Source of the DNA: Acephala macrosclerotiorum
Taxonomy: Eukaryota > Ascomycota > Leotiomycetes > Helotiales > Mollisiaceae
Reading direction: 5' to 3'
Assembly (NCBI GenBank): GCA_014904845.1
Contig: MU119951.1
Coordinates: forward strand, 1-11,781
DNA length: 11,781 nt
In this document: piece after piece, positions 1 through 7,525 of the stretch
How positions within the stretch are numbered: position 1 is the stretch's first letter
How the letters are laid out: each line of letters opens with the position of its first letter
Notes under the pieces: model-generated
Told to the model about the DNA's origin: nothing
The model's input: only the letters and a program-made list of their open reading frames with translations
Database searches by the model: none
Made by a program: the position numbers and the translations under genes

Positions 1-1
1 T

Positions 2-19
2 AAAAAAAAAAAAAAAAAA
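2..19 (+). repeat. Poly-A tract, 18 bases
   Basis: An uninterrupted run of 18 A opens the window and is followed by TTTATTATTTCGAG. It could be the tail of a retroposed copy lying upstream of the window, or simple slippage. Nothing visible downstream supports the first reading. Confidence 0.9.
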
Positions 20-108
20 TTTATTATTTCGAGTTTAAAAATTAAAATTATTTTTTATTTTTTAAAGATTTTAATTATCGATTTAAAAATTAATTTAATA
101 ATTTTTTG

Positions 109-444
109 TTTTTAAAATATTATTAATATAATTTTTAAAAAATTAATTAATAAAAATTAAAAAATTAAAAAAAAATATATATATAAAAAATTAAAATTAT
201 TAATTTAAATTATATAAAATATATCGAAAAATTATAAAAAAAAATTTAAAATAAATATATAAAAAAATTAAAAAAAAAAAAAAATTTATTTTAATTTATA
301 TATAATAAAAAATTAAAAAATTTAAAATTTATATATTAAAATATATTTTAAATATAAAATTAAAATAAAAAATATTAAATAACAATAAAATAAAATAAAA
401 AAAAAAAATTTAAATAAAAAATATAAATAAATATATTTTAATAA
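109..444. other. Near-total G/C desert
   Basis: Only three G/C bases occur in 336 bases: one CpG at 225-226 and a C at 383. Positions 227-382 hold no G or C at all. The + strand is A-rich, with repeated runs of 5 to 14 A separated by TTAA, ATAT and TTTA. No gene, hairpin of note or ordered repeat is visible. Such DNA would bend and melt easily and disfavour nucleosomes, but a function is not shown. Confidence 0.85.
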
Positions 445-576
445 CGAATTTTTTTATTAATTATTTAAATTTTTTAAATTTTTTATTAAAAATTTGTATT
501 TTATTAAACGCAAATTAAAATAATTTATTTGTTTTAAAGTTTTTTACGTCGATTAATTTCTTGTTTTTTTCTTTAG

Positions 577-1260
577 AAATTTTTTTTTTATTAATTGATA
601 TAATAAAAAAAACGAAAGTAATAATTTTATAAGAAGAGTATTCAATTTTTATAATTATGATTTTAAAAACTATTTGTAATAATATTATTCGTAATTTGTA
701 ATAAATTTAGAATTATAAAATACAATTTAATTTAATTAATTGAAAAATCAAATATTGTAAAAGTTTAATAAAAAAATACTATAAAAATAATATTATTAAA
801 AAATTGAAAAGAAAATAATAATATATACGTATATATGAAATTAAAAATTTAATAAATTTTACAATAAAATTCTAGTTTTATATTAATTATTTTTAGTCAA
901 ATTATTTGAAATTATTTAATAATTCAATTATATATTATAAAATTAAAAAAAAACTAATTTTGAGTTTTTAAATTTTTATATAATTTTTTTATTAATTAAA
1001 ATAAATAAATTTCTTTAATTAAAAAATATATTAAAATATGTAATAATTATTATAAAAAATTAAATTATAGTGAAATTCTTATATAATTCAATAATATTTT
1101 TATAAATATTTTTTTTAAATTCATAGTATACTTTAAATTAGAAAATGTACTAATTTTATAATTTTTAAAAAATTGAAAAAAAAAAAAATTAAAAATTGAA
1201 AAAAATATTTATTTATTTTATTTTTTAAAAATATTTTTAGAAAATTTATTAATACTATTT
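577..1260. other. Compositional patch poor in CpG, with more G than C
   Basis: In 601-1200 only 3 of 19 C residues are in CpG, with the remainder in CpA or CpT. G outnumbers C on the + strand (about 30 to 19). The flanks differ sharply: 7 of 11 C in 1-600 and about 11 of 16 in 1261-1500 are CpG. Total G+C (about 8%) is not raised. The patch opens just after a pyrimidine-rich stretch ending in CTTTAG (571-576), which looks like a 3' splice site. No frame is open inside it. It could be a decayed exon or RNA gene, a younger insertion, or a local mutational regime. It is not annotated as a gene. Confidence 0.5.
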
Positions 1261-1267
1261 TATTTTT

Positions 1268-1300
1268 GACGCGATTTGAGTTTTACGAACGCGTATACGA
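1268..1300. other. CpG-dense spot with two CGCG tetramers
   Basis: Fifteen of 33 bases are G or C, making this the densest G/C spot I found. CGCG occurs at 1270-1273 and again at 1290-1293, exactly 20 bases apart. The second sits in the palindrome ACGCGT (1289-1294). In yeasts ACGCGT is the MluI cell-cycle box, but one hexamer in an unidentified host does not support that role. It could be a protein-binding site or a surviving remnant of less AT-rich DNA. Confidence 0.55.
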
Positions 1301-1340
1301 TTTAATTCTATTTAATTCTATTTAAATACTTTTAAATCTA
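1301..1340. repeat. Four degenerate 10-bp tandem repeats
   Basis: TTTAATTCTA occurs twice in perfect tandem (1301-1320). TTTAAATACT (1321-1330) and TTTAAATCTA (1331-1340) follow, keeping the 10-bp register and the TTTAA start. A TCG follows immediately. The array abuts the CGCG-bearing spot. Ten-base phasing of A/T tracts is close to the helical repeat, so bent DNA is a possible consequence; this is inference. Confidence 0.75.
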
Positions 1341-2980
1341 TCGTAAAAATATTTTTTAAAAAAATTAAATTCGAGTAAAATAAAAAAAATATTTTATTTT
1401 TCGTTCAATTTATTAAAAATATTAAAATATTTTATTTTAAATATAGTTTAAATAATTTCGATAAAAAAGAAATTATTTTTAAACGTTAAAAATTTATTGA
1501 GATTTCAAATAATTATTATATAAAAAATAAAAACTTTTATAATAAAAATAATATATTATATAATAATAAAATAAATAATATAAATTATATAAATTTAAAT
1601 ATTGTAATTTTCGTATATTTTTTAATTATTTATTTATATTTTTCAATTAATTAATTTATAAATAAAATTTAAACGAATTATTTTTTAGATTTCTAATTAT
1701 ATTAAATAATTATAATATATTAGAATTTTAATAAATTATTGATTATAATTAAATATAAAAAAATGAAAAAAATATAATAATTTTTTTTATTAATTTTAAT
1801 AATATAAATAATAAAATAAAATTAAAAATTAATTTAATAATAATTTTAAAAATATTAAAATTTCTTGAAATATTAAAAATTTTTTCAAATAATTTAATTT
1901 TTATTTATTATTAATAAATTTTAATTATAAAAATTTTTAAATTTAATATAATATTTAATTTTATAATTATTATTTTTAGAATATTACGTATTGAATATAT
2001 TATATTCAAAGAATTTTTTGAGATATTAAAAAATCGAAATAATTTATTAATTTTAAATATTAATTTCTTTTTAAATATTTTAAATACTTTGAAAAAACAC
2101 GTAATTATACAATTTTTTTTAATTAATATATATTTTAAATTTATCGATTTAAAAATTAAAATTTTTTCAATCGAGTTTAAAAATCAAAAAAATAAAATAA
2201 AAAGTAAAAAAATAATTAAATTTGTTTAAAAAAAAAATTTTTAATTTAAAATTTGATTGTTAAATTTAAATTTTTTTTTAATAAAATTTATAAAAAATTT
2301 AATTAGTTTATTAATTTTTTTATTGAAATTTAATTTTTTTATATTTAGAAATTATTTATTTGAATTATTTTTAATTTATATTTTTATTTTAAAATCGAAT
2401 ATATATTTTTTTTTTTTCGAATTTTATTTATTTTTAATATTATAAAAAAAATTGTATTTGTATTATTAAAAATATTTATTATATTAAACGAGTTTATAAT
2501 GTAAAAAAAAATTATATAATTATTTTTATTAATTTAAAAAAGAAAATTTTAAAAATTTAATAAATTTTTAAATATTTCGATTTTATTAATTATATTTTTT
2601 GATTTTTTTATAATTTTAAATAAATTTGTTTTATTTTAAAAATAAATTATTTATTTTTCGAAATAATAAATTATTAATATTATTATTAATATATATTTCG
2701 ATTACGTTTTTAAAAAAAATAAAAATAAAAAAATTAATTTTTTATTTATTTTTTTAATTGAATTTTTACGTTTTATTTTTCAATAAATTAATAATATTTT
2801 TTTTTTTAATTTAAAAATTATTTAATTATATTATATTAATTTTTTACGAGTCGAATTAAAATTTAAATAATATATTAAAAAAAAAATTTAAAAAACAATA
2901 TTAATAAAATTAAATTAAATATAATATAAAAATCGTATTAAAAAATAAATAAATAATTATTTCATCGAATGAAATTACTA
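1341..2980. other. Gene-free AT-rich stretch
   Basis: Nothing coding is visible. Positions 1765-1863 lack G and C. A 62-codon frame at 2257-2445 starts at TTG and encodes almost only Leu, Ile, Phe, Asn, Lys and Tyr, as expected from T-rich sequence. A 19-base string beginning TTATCGATTT (2141-2159) and the 14-mer TCGAGTTTAAAAAT (2171-2184) also occur near the window start, at 75-93 and 29-42, on the same strand but in the opposite order. This is weak evidence of a dispersed, decayed repeat; matches of this size are near chance level in such DNA. Confidence 0.6.
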
Positions 2981-3088
2981 ATATTTACAATACTCAAAAA
3001 CTACAAAATAATTTAAATGTAATAAAAATCGATAAATTCGATAATTAAAAATCTTAAAAATTACAAAGTAATTCAATTGTTATAAAAA
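2981..3088. repeat. Imperfect tandem repeat, 60-bp period
   Basis: Positions 2981-3028 align without gaps to 3041-3088, with 38 of 48 positions identical. The best part is CTACAAAATAATTT (3001-3014) against TTACAAAGTAATTC (3061-3074). Four of the ten differences are C/T or A/G transitions (2995/3055, 3001/3061, 3008/3068, 3014/3074). The segment is richer in CpA and CpT than most of the window. The 12 bases between the aligned parts do not match. The repeat ends just before a 20-base poly-T tract. Confidence 0.65.
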
Positions 3089-3092
3089 GAAA

Positions 3093-3112
3093 TTTTTTTT
3101 TTTTTTTTTTTT
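3093..3112 (+). repeat. Poly-T tract, 20 bases
   Basis: This is the longest single-base run I found, four bases after the second copy of the 60-bp imperfect repeat. On the complementary strand it reads as poly-A, so a retroposed tail facing left is conceivable, but no element body or target duplication is evident. Slippage is the simpler reading. Confidence 0.9.
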
Positions 3113-3813
3113 CAAATTATAAAAAACGAATTCAATATACTATTTTTATTTTCTTATTTATTTTTATAGATAGATTTAGTATTTACAATAATAATTATCG
3201 AATTTTTATAAAAATTTATATTATTTTTATTAAATTATCAATTAAAAAACAAATTAAAAAAATTAATATTTTTTTAATTATTTTTGAATTTTATATATTT
3301 CAATTTTCGAATATAATTAAAATATTAATTTGTTTTCGATTTTTAAATAAAAGTATTTTAATTACTATAAAATATAAAAAATTAATTTTAAATATTTTTA
3401 TATTTAATTTTATTACAAATATAATTCAAATTAATTTCAATTTTAATATTAAAAATATTTATAATTTAAAAAATTATTATTTTTATTTTATTAAAAAAAA
3501 AACGTAATAATTTAAAATTTAATATTAAAATTTAAAAATATTATTATAATTAACTCGAGATTATAAAAACTATTATAAATCAAAAATCGAATATTTTTAA
3601 ATTAAAATATATAATAAAATAAAATTTAAATTTAAATTTTTTAAAATTATTATTTATTTTTTCGATTTTAAATATTGTTTTTATTCGATTATTAAATTTA
3701 ATATATTCGAAATATTAAAATATAATTTTTTTAATATATAAATTTTTTAAAAAATATTATTATATATTTTAAAAAAAAAAAAATTTTAATTAATAATATT
3801 TTTAATAAGTTTT
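3113..3813. other. Gene-free AT-rich stretch
   Basis: The first part (to about 3180) still carries several C residues outside CpG. From about 3190 on, CpG islets within TTCGAA-like and ATCGAAT-like contexts prevail. No ordered repeat, long hairpin or open frame was found. Confidence 0.6.
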
Positions 3814-3837
3814 TTTATTTATTTATTTATTTGTTTG
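3814..3837 (+). repeat. Microsatellite (TTTA)4(TTTG)2
   Basis: Four TTTA units (3814-3829) pass into two TTTG units (3830-3837), followed by a T-rich stretch with one more G. The A-to-G change is shared by consecutive units, as expected if a mutated unit was copied by slippage. It lies 34 bases left of the 61-bp duplication. Confidence 0.8.
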
Positions 3838-3871
3838 TTTTTTGTTTTTTATATATTAATATATAATTGAA

Positions 3872-4008
3872 ATTTTCAATTTATTGTTTAAATTTATATA
3901 ATTTTATTAATTATATTCGATAAATAATTATTATTTTAAATTTATTATTTAAATTTATATAATTTTATTAATTATATTCGATAAATAATTATTATTTTAA
4001 ATTTATTA
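3872..4008. repeat. 61-bp tandem duplication, about 2.2 copies
   Basis: One copy spans 3880-3940, the next 3941-4001, and a third begins at 4002-4008 before the match breaks at CG. The match extends left to 3872, so 76 aligned positions (3872-3947 against 3933-4008) show only two differences: C3877/A3938 and G3886/A3947. Each copy carries one CpG (3918-3919 and 3979-3980) in ATATTCGATAAAT. The near identity marks a recent duplication compared with the decayed surroundings. It is the clearest structural event in the window and could be the edge of a polymorphic minisatellite. Confidence 0.95.
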
Positions 4009-4402
4009 CGTTTTTAATTTTAAAATAAATATATTAAATTTAAATTTAAAAATTTAATTATTATTTTTCGTTAAAATTTTTTATATTATATCGTTTTATC
4101 ATATTTCAAAATAATTAAAAATATTTTTATACTTATAAATATTTAGATTTTAATTGAAAATAAATAAAATTTCGATCAAATTATTAAAAATAATCAATAT
4201 ACATATTAAAAACTTTATATTTATAATTTTAAAAATATTTAATTAATTAAAAAAAAATTGAAAATACATATTATTTTTATTAAATTTAAAGTAAATAACT
4301 TTGATTTATTTCAAATTTTTAAAAAAATTTTAATATTTCAATCGCAAATAAAAAATTAAAATAACGAATTTAAAATTATATAATAATAATATTTAAAAAA
4401 TA
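4009..4402. other. Gene-free AT-rich stretch
   Basis: No open frame or ordered repeat was found. C residues outside CpG are fairly common between about 4090 and 4350 (CATATTTC, ATACTTAT, ATCAATATACAT). One of the rare GpC steps lies near 4345, in ATCGCAAA. Confidence 0.6.
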
Positions 4403-4418
4403 TTAAACGTTTAAACGT
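4403..4418. repeat. Tandem octamer TTAAACGT with a 12-bp palindrome
   Basis: TTAAACGT occurs twice in perfect tandem. The junction makes the perfect palindrome ACGTTTAAACGT (4407-4418), with a CpG in each arm. It is short, and no binding protein can be named. Confidence 0.7.
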
Positions 4419-5011
4419 ATATATAAAACTGTATTATAATTGAATATTAATAAAATACAATTTTTTTAATTTATATAATATATTCATTAAAAAAAACAAA
4501 TATCGATAAATATTTATTTTTTATTTTTTAAAAAAAATTTCGTGTAATTTTTAAAATATTTTAATTTTATTAATTTTAATTTTTTATTTTTTATTACAAT
4601 TCAAACTATTTTTTACAATTGAAATATAGTTTTTATTGTTTTTATTATTATATTATATTTAAATTTATATTTAAAAATCGTAAAAAAACAAATTTATAAT
4701 CGAATTATATAATTATATTTTAAATATTGAATATTTTAATATTTTATATTTTATTTAAAATTTCTAAGAATTTTATTCAAATTTTAAAATTATATTTTAT
4801 ATTATTTTAAATTTATAATAATTTTACAATAATTTTATAACGATTTTACGATATTACTATTTACTAGTTTTATATCAATTATAATAATCTTATATTATTT
4901 TTTTAATTAATTTCAAATTTTTATAAATATTATAAAACGATTTTAATATATTAATTAAATTTTTTAAAAAAATTATATATAATACGAATTACGTAAATAT
5001 CGAGAAAATTT
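4419..5011. other. Gene-free AT-rich stretch
   Basis: Mixed CpG and non-CpG contexts with many short A or T runs. I see no gene, long hairpin or ordered repeat. Confidence 0.55.
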
Positions 5012-5029
5012 TATTTTTTCGAAAAAATA
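5012..5029. repeat. 18-bp palindrome centred on TTCGAA
   Basis: TATTTTTTCGAAAAAATA is a perfect inverted repeat with no spacer. T6-CG-A6 symmetry is easily formed in this composition because TTCGAA cores are common throughout, so the site may have no role. Confidence 0.65.
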
Positions 5030-5730
5030 TTTAATAAATTGTTCGAATTCTTATTAATAATAATTTTAAACATATTATTAAAAAAAAAAAAATAATATAT
5101 TTTTTATTTTAAAATCAATTTCTAAAAAATATTTTATTTCGATTCAAATAAAAAAATTTTTAAAATCGCTTTATTGAAAAATAAAATAAAATACTTTTAA
5201 TAACAATTGAAAATTATTTTTATTTTATTATTATAAATTGTATACTTTGAAAATATATTAATAAAATATTGAAATTATTTATTATTTTTTTCGAAATAAA
5301 TTTTAAATTCGAAATATTATTTCGTACTATTTATAAATATTATAATACTCGAAATATTTTTAAATAAAATAAAAAATAATTAATTTAAATTAAAAAAATA
5401 ATTTTTTATAATAAATATATTTAATTTTATTATTTTTCTATTTTTTTTTATTATTAAAATCGTATTTATTTTTACGTTTTTATTAAAAACGAAATTTTAA
5501 TAATTTAATAATATTATTATTTTTTATTTTTAAAATAATTAAACAATAATTACTTTTTATTTGAAATATTTATTTTAATAATATTTTTTATAATTATATA
5601 AATATATTAAAATTGAAATATAAATCAAATATAAATATAAAATTCAAATTATATATTTATAAATTTTTTTTATTGTATAAAATTATTAATAAAAAATAAT
5701 TTCGAATTCAAAATTATTTATATAAAACAT
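5030..5730. other. Gene-free AT-rich stretch
   Basis: Ten of 25 C residues in 5041-5640 are in CpG, an intermediate share. No open frame, array or long hairpin was found. Confidence 0.55.
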
Positions 5731-5770
5731 TTATTAATATTTATTAGTATTTATTAATATTAATTAGTTT
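5731..5770. repeat. Three to four 10-bp tandem repeats
   Basis: TTATTAATAT (5731-5740), TTATTAGTAT (5741-5750) and TTATTAATAT (5751-5760) stand in exact register. TAATTAGTTT (5761-5770) is a degenerate fourth unit. The period matches the array at 1301-1340, though the sequence differs. Confidence 0.75.
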
Positions 5771-5911
5771 TTAATATACGAATTAATATTTTGATTGATA
5801 ATTGTATATAATTGTTAAATATTTTTATATACGTTAAATTACGATTTTAAAATTAAAAATCGACGTTTAATTTTTTATAAACGATAAAACTATTAATAAT
5901 ATTAAAAAAAA

Positions 5912-5938
5912 GAAAAATTGAAAAAATTGAAAAAATTG
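5912..5938 (+). repeat. Short tandem repeat of GAAAAAATT
   Basis: Three units begin with G at 5912, 5920 and 5929, with the next G at 5938. The first has five A and is 8 bases long, and the next two have six A and are 9 bases long. A slippage product; no function is implied. Confidence 0.75.
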
Positions 5939-6469
5939 ATTTTTCGATAATTTTTTTAAATATCGATTTAAATATAATATTATTGTATTCTGATAATTTT
6001 ATTTTATAGTTTTACGACTTTTTATAAAGAATTACAATATTGAAAATATATTTTATTCGAAAAAATATTTTTTTTGAAATTAGATTTAAATTATTTTTTC
6101 TATTTTTATTATAATATTTTAAAAGTAATTATTTTTATTATTCGAAGAAATATTATATCGTTTTTTATATATTAATTTAAAACATTTTTTAATATATTTA
6201 CGTTATTAAAAAAAATTTAAAACGATTAAAAACAATTATTCGAATTTAAATTAATTTTAAATAAATTATTTTTTAATATCGAAATAATTTAAAAGTTTTA
6301 AACGATTTATTTTTAATTATTGATTATATTTTATTAAATCAAATAAATAGAATTATATTTTATTAAATAAATAATACTAATAATTATTATTATAATACAT
6401 TAAAACGTCGAATTGTATTTTCTTAACAATATTTCATTGAATTTAATATATTTAATATTATTTAATTAA
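5939..6469. other. Gene-free AT-rich stretch
   Basis: CpG islets recur in ATCGAT, TTCGAA, AACGAT and TACGTT. No reading frame or ordered array was found. Confidence 0.55.
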
Positions 6470-6518
6470 ATCGATTAAATGATATTTTTTTATATAAATA
6501 TATAAACATTTAATCAAT
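6470..6518. repeat. Inverted repeat, 9-bp perfect core
   Basis: GATTAAATG (6473-6481) pairs with CATTTAATC (6507-6515). After one mismatch (6472 with 6516) two more pairs follow (6470-6471 with 6517-6518). The 25-base loop is purely A/T. G:C pairs at both ends of the core make it less trivial than an all-AT match. No U-tract arrangement or neighbouring gene points to a terminator. Confidence 0.55.
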
Positions 6519-6992
6519 CGAAAATCGTTTATTTGAAATAATTATATTAATTATAATTATTGAAAAACGAGATTTTACTTTGAATTTATTATTTGTTAAA
6601 TTAAATTCAATATAATTAATTATAAATTTTTTATTTTTCAATTCTCGTAAAATTTATATTATTTAATATAAAAACGTAAAAACTAATTATATTTAAATAA
6701 ATTAAAAATTTTAATTTTTGTAAAATAATAAAAATAATTATTTTATATAATTAAAATTTTAAATTTTAATAAAATTGAAAATTTAACGTTTTTTTTTTAA
6801 CGTTTACAATTGTTACAATTATTATATAATATTATAAAATTATTATATTTTATAAATATTATCAACGTATTATACGTATTAATTAAATTAATAATTTTAA
6901 TTCAAAATATTAAATAATATTAATTTTTAAAAATATAAAATCTAAAAAAAAATAAAAAAGTATTTTTGTAGTATTTATTTAAAAATTGAAAT

Positions 6993-7056
6993 CGTTTTCG
7001 AAAAACGAAATCGATTTCGAAATTTCGAAATTAAAATTTTAATAACGAAATCGTTA
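6993..7056. repeat. Cluster of CpG-bearing overlapping palindromes
   Basis: Eight CpG begin at 6993, 6999, 7006, 7012, 7018, 7026, 7046 and 7052, many 6 to 8 bases apart. CGAAATCGATTTCG (7006-7019) is a perfect 14-bp palindrome. It overlaps the perfect 18-bp palindrome ATTTCGAAATTTCGAAAT (7014-7031). TAACG and CGTTA then flank AAAT (7043-7056). This symmetry is well beyond a single TTCGAA core. It may be a binding-site cluster, or a product of local inverted duplication followed by decay. Confidence 0.7.
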
Positions 7057-7132
7057 AAATTATTAAAATCATTATTATAATTTCAATATCGTAAAATTTT
7101 ATTATATACGAATATTAAAATATTTAATATAA

Positions 7133-7170
7133 ATTTAATTATTTAAAAATCGATTTAATTATTTAAAAAT
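7133..7170. repeat. 18-bp perfect direct repeat, 20-bp period
   Basis: ATTTAATTATTTAAAAAT occurs at 7133-7150 and again at 7153-7170, separated by CG. The copies are identical, implying recent tandem duplication of a 20-base unit or a maintained double-turn spacing. It lies 77 bases right of the CpG palindrome cluster. Confidence 0.85.
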
Positions 7171-7463
7171 TATATTAATTTCAATTAAATTAATAATAAT
7201 AATATTAAATAATTAATATTTAATTATATATTTAATATAAAATCGATAATTATTAATTGATTTATTAAATATTAATTTATAATTTTATTTTTATTTTATA
7301 AAATCGAATATATTAAACAAATAAATACAATCAAAAAAACGATTTAATTTTAAAAATTTTTTTTAAATAAATTAAATTTAATAATTTAAATACAAATATT
7401 ATTATTATTTATAAAAATAATTAAAACGTTATTATATTTACGAAAAATTTTCAATTTTATATT

Positions 7464-7501
7464 CGAACGAAATATATTAATATTTAATATTATTTCGTTC
7501 G
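7464..7501. repeat. Strong hairpin-forming inverted repeat
   Basis: CGAACGAAATA (7464-7474) pairs perfectly with TATTTCGTTCG (7491-7501). Inside it, TATTAA (7475-7480) pairs with TTAATA (7484-7489), leaving one unpaired T (7490) and a three-base loop (7481-7483). The stem is 17 bp with a single bulge and two CpG per arm. The 11-mer CGAAAAATTTT lies on both sides (7441-7451 and 7515-7525) as a direct repeat. A tiny non-coding insertion with inverted arms, or a decayed structured RNA, are possible. Nothing coding is nearby. Confidence 0.75.
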
Positions 7502-7525
7502 TAAAAAAAATTATCGAAAAATTTT

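Noticed and set aside
561..579. Possible 3' splice site (T-rich stretch then CTTTAG)
   Set aside because: No open frame follows and no convincing donor (GTAAGT-like) was found. T-rich tracts before TAG are common in this composition. Kept only as context for the 577-1260 patch.
1289..1294. ACGCGT as a cell-cycle box
   Set aside because: A single hexamer without an identified host, neighbouring gene or further copies is not evidence of regulation.
29..2184. Dispersed repeat shared between 29-93 and 2141-2184
   Set aside because: The 14-mer and 19-mer matches are in swapped order and close to what low-complexity DNA yields by chance. Noted only in the stretch description.
2257..2445. Open frame of 62 codons on the + strand
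   Set aside because: It starts at TTG, has no recognisable ribosome-binding context, and encodes a Leu/Phe/Ile/Asn/Lys/Tyr string dictated by T-rich DNA. A frame of this length is expected by chance in such a T-rich patch.
3093..3112. Poly-T tract as the tail of a reverse-strand retroposon
   Set aside because: No element body, target-site duplication or coding remnant is visible to either side.
6541..6627. Inverted repeat between 6541-6564 and 6606-6627
   Set aside because: The similarity is imperfect and almost all A/T, so it is not distinguishable from composition.
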